This document shows positions 24,979 through 34,285 of a stretch of DNA of 42,777 nt, piece by piece. The position numbers were made by a program, and so were the translations under genes. Each line of letters begins with the position of its first letter. Position 1 is the first letter of the stretch. Under the pieces are notes generated by a model. The model was not told the DNA's origin. It saw nothing but the letters and a program-made list of their open reading frames with translations, and ran no database searches. The stretch is from assembly GCF_017583065.1 (NCBI RefSeq), contig NZ_JAGEVL010000014.1, forward strand, positions 1-42,777, given 5' to 3'. This DNA is from Staphylococcus shinii. Its GTDB lineage: Bacteria > Bacillota > Bacilli > Staphylococcales > Staphylococcaceae.

Positions 24979-24994
24979 ACAAACTATGGTTTGT
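24979..24994. promoter_or_regulatory. Palindrome between wall hydrolase and yhgE
   Basis: ACAAAC-TATG-GTTTGT, within AT-rich DNA between the two divergent genes, is a candidate operator. The MarR-family protein two genes away is the obvious suspect, since MarR proteins bind 16-20-base palindromes near their own operons. Inference only. Confidence 0.4.
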
Positions 24995-25155
24995 CTTGGT
25001 ACACTATAGACAGACTTGGACTTAGTTGATACTTATCAACCATAAAACGGATAGTCTTTGCTAATGGTTTCAGTATATCAACTTATATGAAATTAACAAA
25101 TAGTAATTTTAAATTATGTGAAAAAATCAATAGATACAGTTTTAGAGGTGTATAA

Positions 25156-28005
25156 ATGAAGAACGCAATAAAATTATTTATAATGGATTTGAAAAAGATT
25201 GTTAAGACGCCTGCTGTTTTAGTGATTTTAGGAGGTTTAGCACTTCTTCCTTCTTTTTATGCTTGGTTTAACTTAGAAGCGACATGGGATCCATACGGTA
25301 ATACTAAAAATATTAAAGTAGCTGTTGTAAATGAGGATAAGGGAGATAAAGTTAAAGATAAAAATGTGAACGTGGGCAATAAAATTACCAATAAACTAAA
25401 GAAAGATGATAACTTTGATTGGCAATTTGTAAGTCGAAAAAAAGCCAATCATGATTTGAAGATGGGCGATTATTACGCGGCCATTTACATACCAGAGAAG
25501 TTTACGCACCAAATTACCGGCACACTTCGAAAAAAACCACAGCAAGCAGACGTAGAATACAAAGTGAATCAAAAACTTAATGCGATTGCGCCTAAAATGA
25601 CAAATGCAGGGACTAGTGCCATTGTTCAAAAAGCAAATGAACAATTTAATGAGACAGTAACAAAAGCATTATTAGATGAAGCAAATCGACTTGGCGTGAA
25701 ACTTGAGGAAGAAATTCCAACCATAAATAAAATTGAAGATGCAGTATCTAAAGCTAATGATTCTATACCCAAAATTAATGATTTTGCTGATAAAATAATA
25801 TATTTAGATGAAAATCAGGATGAAATTGACAATTATGCTGATGAATTTAGAGGGTTAGGAAATCATAAAAGTGAAGTTATAGATGCTGCAGATAAATTAA
25901 ACCAAGTTAATGCGGCCATTCCGACATTAAATGAGCGAGCTAAATTGATATTGGCATTAAATGACTACATGCCAAATATTGAAAATGCCTTGAATGTTGC
26001 ATCTAATGATGTACCAGAAGCTTTTCCAAAAATTAATCGTGGTGTAGACCTTGCAAGTGCAGGGGTTGACGCAGGGTTACAAGGCCTGAATGAAGCGCAA
26101 GGATATTTACCTGCAGTGCAACAGCGTGTCGAAGGCTATCAAGAAGTCGTTGATAATGCACAAGAAGCAAATCAAAATGCTAATAATCGATTACAAGAAA
26201 ATGTTGAAACTGAGCAGCAAAGTTCTAAAGGGTCAGATAGTTATTCAAATATTAAAACTTCGCAAATAAGTAATGGTAATAGCGACAATGCTGGGAATAA
26301 TCAAAATGGAACAGCAATAAGTAGTGAAGATGTAAGCGCAATGGAATCTTCACTATCAAAATCATTATTATCTTTATCCAATTATACCGACAAACAAGCG
26401 GAAAGTAGTCAAGAAGATATTAATGCGCTAAAAAATGTCACTTACGGTATTATATCTACAGATAAGCCAAAAGATTTCAAAGAAACTTTAGATAATATTA
26501 AATCTAGACTTGAAGTAACAAGTAAGTCCAATCAAAAGTTTATAGATATATTATCAGAGCTTGAAGATAGAGAAAAGGTAGATCTTTCTGATGAGATTAA
26601 GGAATTAGAATCAGCAAATAATAGAATTAATAATTTAATTAAGACACAAAATCAACTTAGTGAAGCACTTTCTAATGGAAGTTCTGGTAAAGAAGAAGCA
26701 GTAGAATTACTTAAAGAAATTCCACGCGTGAATAGTAGCTTAGATGATTTAAGAAACTATATTAAGTCAGAACTAAACCAAAAATTATTAGATGTATCTA
26801 ATGATGTGATGTCATTATTAGATGACGGCGATATAAAACTATCAACTGTTCAATCGAAATTAAACACAATTGATCAAGTTATAAATTCAGGAGAAAGTAT
26901 TTTAACTACTGGTAAGGATAGAATTGAGACGATTCAAAGTGCACTACCAGTCATTGAGCAAAGATATATGGATGCAATGTCCATTGCTCAAAATTATTAT
27001 CCACAATTTAAACAAAGTGTGTCTAACGCAGCATCATTTATTGAAAATGACTTGCCAGGTTTAGAACAACAGTTATCTGATACAACAGCAACTGTGAACA
27101 ATACAATACCTACACTGTTTAATCGGTATGATAATTTGGTAGATATTTTAGATACAAATCAACCACGTGCAAAAGAAAGCTTGCACAATTTGGCAGATTT
27201 TGCACGTAATCAATTACCAGATGTTGAAAAAGATCTGGCTAAAGCGAACAAACTATTTGACGAGATTGAAGACGACGATGCAGTGGATAAAATGGTAGAC
27301 TTATTGAAAAATGATTTGAAAAAACAAGCTAATGTAATCGCAAATCCAATTAATATAGATCAAAAAGACATATTTCCTGTTAAAGACTACGGTTCAGCAA
27401 GCACACCATTTTACACAGCATTAGCAATATGGGTAGGAGCTTTATTACTAGTAAGTTTATTAACGACAGATAATAAACATAAATCATTAGAGCCACATCT
27501 AACGACAAGAGAAATTTATCTAGGAAAGAGTGGGTTGTTTTACACGTTGGGTATTATCCAAGCACTCATCGTATCGATTGGAGATATAGTGATACTGAAA
27601 GCGCAAGTTGAATCTGTTGTATGGTTTATTGCTATAGCAGTATTCTCATCACTTGTATTTATTTCAATTGTATATACTTTAGTGTCATTGTTAGGAAATC
27701 CAGGGAAAGCAATTGCAATCATCTTCCTTGTACTACAAATAGCAGGTGGTGGAGGAACCTTCCCTATCCAAGTTACACCAGAGTTCTTCCAAGTCATTCA
27801 CCCTTATTTACCTTTCTCTTATTCAATAGATGCTTTAAGAGAAGCAGTTGGAGGACCTGTACCTGAAATTTTAACTAAAAAATTAGTGATCCTTTCATTA
27901 TTTGGTATAGGATTTTTATTAATTGGTGTTATCTTTAAACCAATTACTGATCCACTGATGAGAAAAGCAACTGAAAAAGCTGAAGAAAGTGATGTAATGG
28001 AATAA
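25156..28005 (+). CDS. YhgE/Pip-family membrane protein (ABC-2-like)
   Basis: A large membrane protein of 949 residues. An N-terminal membrane helix (VLVILGGLALLPSFYAWFNL) is followed by the family signature ATWDPYGNTKNIKVAVVNED. About 700 extracytoplasmic residues are helical and coiled-coil-like. The C-terminus has about five or six membrane helices (FYTALAIWVGALLLVSLL; AIAIIFLVLQIAGGGGTFPI), typical of the ABC-2-type permease end. Relatives include the Lactococcus phage infection protein Pip, B. subtilis YhgE and the type VII component EsaA. Their roles are envelope-related and often unclear; export of a lipid or toxic amphiphile is possible. The MarR gene follows 26 bases downstream, probably in the same operon. 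Confidence 0.88.
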   Translation: MKNAIKLFIMDLKKIVKTPAVLVILGGLALLPSFYAWFNLEATWDPYGNTKNIKVAVVNEDKGDKVKDKNVNVGNKITNKLKKDDNFDWQFVSRKKANHDLKMGDYYAAIYIPEKFTHQITGTLRKKPQQADVEYKVNQKLNAIAPKMTNAGTSAIVQKANEQFNETVTKALLDEANRLGVKLEEEIPTINKIEDAVSKANDSIPKINDFADKIIYLDENQDEIDNYADEFRGLGNHKSEVIDAADKLNQVNAAIPTLNERAKLILALNDYMPNIENALNVASNDVPEAFPKINRGVDLASAGVDAGLQGLNEAQGYLPAVQQRVEGYQEVVDNAQEANQNANNRLQENVETEQQSSKGSDSYSNIKTSQISNGNSDNAGNNQNGTAISSEDVSAMESSLSKSLLSLSNYTDKQAESSQEDINALKNVTYGIISTDKPKDFKETLDNIKSRLEVTSKSNQKFIDILSELEDREKVDLSDEIKELESANNRINNLIKTQNQLSEALSNGSSGKEEAVELLKEIPRVNSSLDDLRNYIKSELNQKLLDVSNDVMSLLDDGDIKLSTVQSKLNTIDQVINSGESILTTGKDRIETIQSALPVIEQRYMDAMSIAQNYYPQFKQSVSNAASFIENDLPGLEQQLSDTTATVNNTIPTLFNRYDNLVDILDTNQPRAKESLHNLADFARNQLPDVEKDLAKANKLFDEIEDDDAVDKMVDLLKNDLKKQANVIANPINIDQKDIFPVKDYGSASTPFYTALAIWVGALLLVSLLTTDNKHKSLEPHLTTREIYLGKSGLFYTLGIIQALIVSIGDIVILKAQVESVVWFIAIAVFSSLVFISIVYTLVSLLGNPGKAIAIIFLVLQIAGGGGTFPIQVTPEFFQVIHPYLPFSYSIDALREAVGGPVPEILTKKLVILSLFGIGFLLIGVIFKPITDPLMRKATEKAEESDVME

Positions 28006-28031
28006 ATGATAGTTTAGTAAGGAAGGTTAAT

Positions 28032-28472
28032 ATGGAGCATAAAGAGGGAAACTTAGAAATAATGATTAACCAATTCTATGATGCTACAGCGAATATTAAT
28101 AAATCAATTACTAACATGGTTAAAGAATTGGAACCAGGTCGCTACTTATCTTATGAACAAATAGAAACAATGCATTTTATTCACCATAATGAAAAAATAT
28201 CGATTAACGACTTAGCAAATAAGCAATGTATTTATAAGACAGCTATATCAAAACGTGTTAAGAAGTTAGAATACAAAGGTTATGTGCAACGAGTTTATTC
28301 TAATGATAAACGTATTAAATTAGTTAGTTTGACGCATAATGGAGAACGCTTATTAAAAGAAATAAAAAACAACTTAACAAAAGAAATAAAATTACTTTTA
28401 TTAAGCTGTTTTGTTAGAGAAGATTTTGAAAAATTTATGTATCAGCTCATGAATTTTGAAAACACATTTTAA
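28032..28472 (+). CDS. MarR-family transcriptional regulator
   Basis: A winged helix-turn-helix regulator of 146 residues. The recognition region reads SINDLANKQCIYKTAISKRV and the wing has GYVQRVYSNDKRIKLVSLT, as in MarR proteins; the flanking helices form the dimer. A Cys in the recognition region (KQCIYK) might sense oxidation, but that is a guess. AAGGAAGG precedes the ATG. It ends the YhgE operon and probably controls it. The S. aureus chromosome has, as I recall, the same gene next to its YhgE homologue. Confidence 0.87.
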   Translation: MEHKEGNLEIMINQFYDATANINKSITNMVKELEPGRYLSYEQIETMHFIHHNEKISINDLANKQCIYKTAISKRVKKLEYKGYVQRVYSNDKRIKLVSLTHNGERLLKEIKNNLTKEIKLLLLSCFVREDFEKFMYQLMNFENTF

Positions 28473-28747
28473 AAAAAGTACTACTAGAGTAAATTAATTT
28501 AGATATTTGAAAAATGAAATTTCAATGTTTATTTGTCACTTTACTTGGTATATGAGTATGATTTCACTTAATATTTGAAGTCGCTTCTTTAGTAACTAAA
28601 TTTAATAAAAAGGCATAATAATTTCTAATAACGATTACTTATGTTAATACCTATGATTATTACTTTTAATTGTATCTAGAAAGTCAATGCTCTAACTACA
28701 AATTGAAGAAACTAGTTTATCAAGATTTAATTCTATTTCATTCAATT
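28473..28747. other. AT-rich junction between surface cluster and aldehyde region
   Basis: No gene. It holds a 33-base sequence (28538-28570) that recurs near the end of the window (42706-42738, 29 of 33 identical). Confidence 0.6.
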
Positions 28748-28890
28748 TACCACCTACTTTAGGGGGAACTACTGGTTAGACAGTTCTTTCAATGATTTTG
28801 TCTTGCTCTAATTCTCGAAGTTTTCTTATTAACATACGTTGATTGATATAAGGTAGTGTATTTTGTAATTTACTTAATCTTAAACGATTA
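28748..28890 (-). pseudogene. hxlR relic
   Basis: Read on the minus strand it gives RLRLSKLQNTLPYINQRMLI and then RKLRELEQDKIIERTV, a stop codon, and PVVPPK. This aligns with the intact HxlR (VLRLSELEKKLPDINQRMLI; RQLRELEKDMIIKRTIYPVVPPK). Both ends are missing and TAA replaces the Tyr codon. The DNA is clearly diverged from the intact gene at 37141, so it derives from a different hxlR allele, not from a recent duplication. Confidence 0.85.
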
Positions 28891-28902
28891 CTTTTCTAAA
28901 TT

Positions 28903-29224
28903 AGTAGCTATGATTGCAGTACAAGATTTAGAAAAACGTGCGAAAGATTTAGTTGATTTAGACGCACATTATATCGCTGTTCATACTGGTTATGACTTAC
29001 AAGCTGAAGGTCAATCTCCTTTAGAAAGTTTACGTAAAGTTAAATCTGTAATTAGTAATTCTAAAGTAGCAGTTGCAGGTGGTATTAAACCAGATACAAT
29101 TAAAGATATTATTGCAGAAAATCCTGATTTAATTATTGTTGGTGGCGGCATTGCAAATGCTGATGACCCTGTAGAAGCTGCTAAACAATGTCGTGATATT
29201 GTAGATGCCCATACAAATGCATAA
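28903..29224 (+). pseudogene. hxlA 3' fragment (3-hexulose-6-phosphate synthase)
   Basis: It encodes MIAVQDLEKRAKDLVDLDAH, VHTGYDLQAEGQSPLESLRK and the C-terminal phosphate site VGGGIANADDPVEAAKQCR, followed by DIVDAHTNA. The N-terminal half of the TIM barrel, with the catalytic DLKIMD, is absent, so it is not an active enzyme. The middle is almost base-for-base identical to the intact hxlA (37976-38186), while both edges diverge. It is joined to the hxlR relic where a divergent promoter should be, so an internal deletion removed both gene starts. A 20-base match to hxlB (TGCACATGTAGTTGGTGA) follows at about 29271. Confidence 0.9.
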
Positions 29225-29379
29225 TCAGTTACAATTAATATTAAATAAGATTAAACTAAATAGATAAAAATGCACATGTAGTTGGTGAAAAAATTAGAAA
29301 ACATTTTATGTTTAAACTTCCTTTTTCTAGTGTATATAGTACTTAGGTTTTAAAATATAATTGAAAGGTAGGTTGTATT

Positions 29380-29898
29380 ATGACTAAAAAAGTAGCAATC
29401 ATTTTAGCAGATGAATTTGAAGATATAGAATTGACTAGTCCAAAAGAAGCATTAGAAAATGCTGGATTTGAGACTGAAGTTATTGGAGATACAGCAAAAC
29501 ATGAACTTGTTGGCAAACATGGGGAGAAAGTAACTGTAGATGTTAGCATTGCAGATGCGAAACCAGAAAATTATGATGCATTATTAATTCCTGGCGGATT
29601 CTCACCCGATCATTTACGTGGTGATGAAGAAGGTCGCTATGGTACATTTACTAAGTATTTTACTCAAAATGATGTGCCTACATTTGCGATTTGTCATGGT
29701 CCACTTCTACTAGTTGATACTGATGATTTAAAGGGCCGCACAATAACTGGCGTTATCAATGTACGTAAAGATTTATCTAATGCTGGTGCACACGTTGTTG
29801 ATGAATCAGTTGTAATAGATGACAATATTGTAACGAGTCGTGTCCCAGATGACTTAGATGATTTCAATAGAGAAATTATTAAAAAATTAAAAGCATAA
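29380..29898 (+). CDS. DJ-1/PfpI-family protein
   Basis: A cytoplasmic protein of 172 residues with the class I glutamine-amidotransferase-like fold. The nucleophile elbow AICHGP holds the reactive Cys, Glu of ADEFEDIE near the N-terminus is the usual partner, and [12 protein letters not shown] and [10 protein letters not shown] are family features. Relatives include the staphylococcal general stress protein of ~171 residues, B. subtilis YfkM/YraA and E. coli YhbO/PfpI. DJ-1 proteins are tied to aldehyde stress (glyoxalase or deglycase activity, debated) and B. subtilis yraA is induced by aldehydes, which fits this neighbourhood. AAAGGTAGG lies upstream of the ATG, and a 22-bp-arm terminator follows. 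Confidence 0.9.
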   Translation: MTKKVAIILADEFEDIELTSPKEALENAGFETEVIGDTAKHELVGKHGEKVTVDVSIADAKPENYDALLIPGGFSPDHLRGDEEGRYGTFTKYFTQNDVPTFAICHGPLLLVDTDDLKGRTITGVINVRKDLSNAGAHVVDESVVIDDNIVTSRVPDDLDDFNREIIKKLKA

Positions 29899-29928
29899 TT
29901 TTATAATATCAATCAGTATTTATTATCT

Positions 29929-29972
29929 AAGAGACTAACAGCAAAGTTTATAAACTTTGCTGTTAGTCTCTT
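29929..29972. terminator. Terminator after the DJ-1/PfpI gene
   Basis: A perfect 44-base palindrome (arms 29929-29950 and 29951-29972, AAGAGACTAACAGCAAAG...) is a long stable hairpin with a T-rich 3' side. Confidence 0.9.
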
Positions 29973-30156
29973 ATTGTTAGGTTTTTATAAAAATAAAATG
30001 AACTTAACTTCATTAAGATAACTTATAATCTACGATAAAATATTAGATATTCTACATACTGTTTTTGTAATGTAACCTATTTCGAAATTCTACTAATCTT
30101 TTAACTTCATCTATACTATTAATTGTTAAAAATTACAATGGAGGGCAATTTAATTT

Positions 30157-32418
30157 ATGAATGATATTACCATTATAGGAGCTTCACAAAATAATTTGAA
30201 AAATATAAATATAACTATACCTAAACATTTAGTTACAGTATTTACAGGTCGTTCTGGTTCAGGTAAATCATCACTGGTTTTCAGAACAATAGCTGCTGAA
30301 TCTGAACAACTTTTAAATGAAAGTTATTCTAGCTACATTCAATTTCATTTAAATAAGCAACCTAAACCAAAAGTAAAAGCAATTAAAAATCTTCCTGTAG
30401 CAATGACGATTAGTCAAAAAAGATTTAATGGTAATTCTCGATCTACTGTAGGTACAGTATCTGATATATACGCCTCTGTTAGATTATTATGGTCAAGGAT
30501 AGGTGAACCTTTTGTCGGTTATTCAGATGCCTTTTCATTTAACAGTCCCAATGGTATGTGTGAAACATGTGAAGGATTAGGTTACATTGAAGACATTAAT
30601 TTAAATGAGCTCTTAGATTGGAACAAATCTTTAAATGAAGGTGCTATTAATTTTCCATCTTTTGGACCTGATAAAGAAAGAGGGAAAGCTTATCGTGATA
30701 GTGGTCTGTTTGATAATGATAAAAAATTAAAAGCATATACAAAAGAAGAATTAGATTTGTTTTTGTATCAGGAGCCAATAAAATTAAAAAAACCACCTGA
30801 AGAATGGCGGAAATCAGCAAAATATGTGGGACTTATACCTAGGTTTAGAAGAATATTCTTGGGAGATAAAGAATTTAACAAAAAACGTTATGCTAAACAT
30901 CTTAAAAATGTTGTGGAAAATAAAATTTGTCCAACTTGTAACGGTCAACGTTTAAATTCGAAAATTTTGAGTTGTAAAATTATGGGGAAAAATATTTCAG
31001 ATTTCACACAAATGACTGTAAAAGAAAATTTAGCATTTCTTAATAAATTAAATAATTCAACAGCCCAGTTTATTATTGAACCACTCCGAAAACAATTAGA
31101 AGCACTTGATTATATAGGATTAAGTTATTTAACTCTTGACCGTGTAACCACTTCTTTATCAGGTGGAGAAGCACAACGGCTTAAATTAATACGACATTTA
31201 AATAGTTCGCTATCTGATTTGGTTTATATCATTGATGAACCAAGTGTTGGTTTACATCCAGAGGATATTGCAAAAATAAATGAAATTTTGAAATCTTTAA
31301 AACATAAAGGTAATACAGTATTAATTGTAGAACATGATCCTGATGTAATTAAAGAAGCAGATTATATTATTGATATGGGGCCAAGTTCAGGGGCGCAAGG
31401 TGGAGAGATAACGTTTAAGGGAACATACAAAGAATTATTGTCTTCAGATACATCTACTGGGGAAGCACTACGTATCAAACATCACTTAAAAAATGAGATA
31501 CGTGAAGCAAAGAGTTTTTATCATCTTGGACCAGTGACCCAAAACAATTTGAATAATGTGACAGTTGATATACCCAAGCATGTTTTGACAGTATTAACTG
31601 GAGTAGCAGGTTCTGGGAAAAGTTCACTTGTTAAGGCAGGTTTTGCAAAAAATGATAATGCAGTATTTATGGATCAAAAAGCGATACAAGGTTCCGATCG
31701 GTCTAATTTACTAACTTATTTAGGTGTTTTTGATAGAGTCAGAAATTTTTTCAGCAAAGAAACTGGATTAAATAAATCTATGTTTAGTTATAATTCGAAA
31801 GGAGCTTGTCCCAATTGTGGTGGTAAAGGTTATATTGAAACAGAACTTGCATTTATGGGTGAATTTTCACAAACATGTGAAGTGTGTCACGGTAAACGTT
31901 ATAAGCCAGAAGTGTTGAATGCAACTATAGATGGCTATTCCATTGCTGATTTCCTTGAATTGACTGTTGACGAAGGTATAAGATTTTTTGATAAAGAAAA
32001 TGAAATTCAGTCTAAGTTACAAGCTATAAGTAAAACTGGATTAAATTACGTAACCCTTGGCCAACCTCTATCTACATTATCAGGTGGTGAAATTCAACGC
32101 GTTAAATTAGGCCAATATTTAAATGATGCTGTTACAGATAGTATTTTTATATTTGATGAACCTACGACAGGTTTACATGAAGCTGATATTCCTATATTGA
32201 TAAACTGTTTTAATGATCTTATTGAACAAAATAACACTGTTATTTTAATTGAACACAATTTATCAATTATGTGTGATGCTGATTGGATTATAGATGTAGG
32301 ACCAGGTCCTGGTCTAGATGGAGGTAAAGTACAATTTAGTGGCTATCCTATAAACTTTGTTAAAGAGAATAAAACATTAACATCTAAGCATTTGAAACTT
32401 TATATAGCAAATGATTAA
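30157..32418 (+). CDS. Class II UvrA (UvrA2/DrrC-like) ABC-ATPase
   Basis: An excinuclease-A-like protein of 753 residues, about 190 shorter than housekeeping UvrA. Two ABC cassettes are present: Walker A GRSGSGKSS and GVAGSGKSS, signatures LSGGEAQR and LSGGEIQR, Walker B VYIIDEPSVGLH and IFIFDEPTTGLH. Zinc-binding Cys pairs are CETCEG...CPTCNG and CPNCGG...CEVCHG. The deleted part corresponds to the UvrB-binding/insertion region, as in UvrA2 proteins that give tolerance to DNA-binding drugs (DrrC) or DNA damage. It has no membrane part. In this aldehyde-rich context a role against adducts or crosslinks is possible but unproven. GGAGGGC lies upstream of the ATG; the gene is a single unit, convergent with the dehydrogenase. 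Confidence 0.92.
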   Translation: MNDITIIGASQNNLKNINITIPKHLVTVFTGRSGSGKSSLVFRTIAAESEQLLNESYSSYIQFHLNKQPKPKVKAIKNLPVAMTISQKRFNGNSRSTVGTVSDIYASVRLLWSRIGEPFVGYSDAFSFNSPNGMCETCEGLGYIEDINLNELLDWNKSLNEGAINFPSFGPDKERGKAYRDSGLFDNDKKLKAYTKEELDLFLYQEPIKLKKPPEEWRKSAKYVGLIPRFRRIFLGDKEFNKKRYAKHLKNVVENKICPTCNGQRLNSKILSCKIMGKNISDFTQMTVKENLAFLNKLNNSTAQFIIEPLRKQLEALDYIGLSYLTLDRVTTSLSGGEAQRLKLIRHLNSSLSDLVYIIDEPSVGLHPEDIAKINEILKSLKHKGNTVLIVEHDPDVIKEADYIIDMGPSSGAQGGEITFKGTYKELLSSDTSTGEALRIKHHLKNEIREAKSFYHLGPVTQNNLNNVTVDIPKHVLTVLTGVAGSGKSSLVKAGFAKNDNAVFMDQKAIQGSDRSNLLTYLGVFDRVRNFFSKETGLNKSMFSYNSKGACPNCGGKGYIETELAFMGEFSQTCEVCHGKRYKPEVLNATIDGYSIADFLELTVDEGIRFFDKENEIQSKLQAISKTGLNYVTLGQPLSTLSGGEIQRVKLGQYLNDAVTDSIFIFDEPTTGLHEADIPILINCFNDLIEQNNTVILIEHNLSIMCDADWIIDVGPGPGLDGGKVQFSGYPINFVKENKTLTSKHLKLYIAND

Positions 32419-32503
32419 AATTGTTTCATATTTTCATAGAGCATTGGTTAGATTTAGAAATTTTGAAACTTAGCGGTTCTGAAAATTATCACATGAAATT
32501 AAT

Positions 32504-32547
32504 AAAGAAGTCTATATACAGATTATAACCAGTATATAGACTTCTTT
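32504..32547. terminator. Bidirectional terminator between uvrA2 and the dehydrogenase
   Basis: A perfect 16-bp stem (32504-32519 AAAGAAGTCTATATAC with 32532-32547) stands between two convergent genes. Confidence 0.88.
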
Positions 32548-32559
32548 ATATATTTATTA

Positions 32560-33708
32560 TTATGGTTTTAGAATTACTTTAATATTATTATCTTTTTTCT
32601 GATCGAAAATATCATACGCTTGTTTTGCATCTTCTAAAGGCATGGTATGAGTTATAATTTCTGTTGGATCAAAAACCTCATTTTTAATCATTTCATATAA
32701 TTTTGGCATTTGATGAATAACTGGCGCTTGTCCACTTTTTACTTGGACATCTCTATTGAAAATTAAATCTATTGGAAAATTGTCTGCAGGTGTACCGTAA
32801 ATACCAGTTAATTGAATCGTTCCAAATTTTCTTACTGATTCAGCTGCTGTAATAATGGGACTAATGTTACCTCGTTGCGCTGAATTTGAACTTATCTCTA
32901 AATCATCTTGAGCAACTTGGCCATCCATTCCAACACAATCTATAACGACATCTGCACCACCGCGTGTGCTTTCATGAAGTAATTTTCCTATATTATCTTC
33001 TTTAGAAAAATTATATACTTCAGCGCCATTGGATTTTTTGGCATGGTTTAATCTATGTTCTACATTGTCAATGGCAATAACACGTTCAGCGCCTTTTAAT
33101 TTAGCAAATTTTTGTGCCATTAAACCGATTGGGCCACAACCGAGAACAATAACGGTATCTCCAGATTTTACGCCTGCATGTTCAACACTCCAATAAGCTG
33201 TTGGGACCACATCAGATAAAAATAATACTTGTTCGTCTTTCAAATCACTATCTGGAACTTTGAAAGAGGAGAAATCGGCAAATGGGACTCTCAAATACTC
33301 TGCTTGACCTCCCCAGTGGTTTCCGTGCATGCCACCAAAACCGAAGAGTCCACCATTATTCATTTTCCAACTTGCCGGTGATGGATTAGAATTATCACAC
33401 TGAGACTCCATTTCATTATTACAATAGAAACAATCGCCACAACCTATGTTAAAAGGTATAACTACTCTATCTCCCTTTTTTAAGGTTTTAACCTCTTTTC
33501 CTACTTCTTCTACAATTCCCATTGGCTCATGTCCAATAACAAAATCAGGATCCATAAATAAATCACCTTGATGGTAAAGATGTAAATCAGAACCACATAT
33601 ACCTGAAGCTGTTATTTTTATAATTGCATCCGTTGATTCTTCTATTATTGGATCATGTACTTCACGCACTTCCATATTTTTATGACCTTGATAAGTAACT
33701 GCTTTCAT
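32560..33708 (-). CDS. Zinc-dependent dehydrogenase, formaldehyde-dehydrogenase-like (MDR)
   Basis: A medium-chain zinc alcohol dehydrogenase of 382 residues. The catalytic zinc motif is GICGSDLH with GHEPMG; the structural zinc lobe is CGDCFYCNNEMESQC; the NAD site is VLGCGPIGLMAQ. The extended segment GFGGMHGNHWGGQAEYLRVP and the overall length fit the glutathione-independent formaldehyde dehydrogenase (FdhA/YycR) subgroup, which oxidises formaldehyde or small aldehydes and alcohols with NAD. I choose ATG 33708, 9 bases after GAGGAGG; the ATG at 33717 touches that site. It could remove formaldehyde by oxidation in parallel with the HxlA/HxlB fixation route. It is transcribed alone. Confidence 0.88.
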   Translation of the reverse strand: MKAVTYQGHKNMEVREVHDPIIEESTDAIIKITASGICGSDLHLYHQGDLFMDPDFVIGHEPMGIVEEVGKEVKTLKKGDRVVIPFNIGCGDCFYCNNEMESQCDNSNPSPASWKMNNGGLFGFGGMHGNHWGGQAEYLRVPFADFSSFKVPDSDLKDEQVLFLSDVVPTAYWSVEHAGVKSGDTVIVLGCGPIGLMAQKFAKLKGAERVIAIDNVEHRLNHAKKSNGAEVYNFSKEDNIGKLLHESTRGGADVVIDCVGMDGQVAQDDLEISSNSAQRGNISPIITAAESVRKFGTIQLTGIYGTPADNFPIDLIFNRDVQVKSGQAPVIHQMPKLYEMIKNEVFDPTEIITHTMPLEDAKQAYDIFDQKKDNNIKVILKP

Positions 33709-33717
33709 TTGTACCAT

Positions 33718-34285
33718 CCTCCTCTAAAGATTTTACCCTTGGTATTATAATGTAAACTCAGAGGAATAAATTGATTTATTACTCTTTTCAGAAAATTGTT
33801 AGTTCATATGTAGCAAAATGCCAAACATCGTATTTATTTAGCCAAAATTAATTAAAAAGTAATTATAGATAAGTTTAATACACGTAAGCAATATACTATA
33901 CTAGAATAAAATTAAAGATTTACCTAAAAGTAACTATACAGTTTTGAACCATTTATAAGTAATTGCTGATTTTAAAGAAGAATTTGTGTGTTTTCTTAAA
34001 CCGAAATAAAAATCTGAAAAGCGAAGGATTTTAATGTTTATTGCTTTTAAAAGCTGATAATTTAAATGCACATTATGTTATTGCTACTTTTTGGGAAATT
34101 AAGTTACTTACAAACTATGGCAAGATTCTCGAAAATATAAAGTACCTCTTAAGAAAAGAGAGATAAAAAATGTATAGATCAAGATATATTCGTTAACGAG
34201 CATGTTTTGAAATGGTTAAGACACTCTTTATAAAGAAGTATCTTTTTTATACTACTTTATAGCTTAAAAATTTTGAAAAATTTGT
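33718..34285. other. Intergenic stretch with possible hxlA scrap
   Basis: No ORF of note. Around 34047-34085 AATTTAAATGCACATTATGT followed by TATTGCTAC resembles the hxlA piece at 28955-28985 and may be another worn remnant. The rest is AT-rich without visible signals. Confidence 0.35.

Noticed and set aside
28856..29224. A functional short HxlA
   Set aside because: It lacks the first half of the barrel and the catalytic DLKIMD residues, and begins in hxlR debris.
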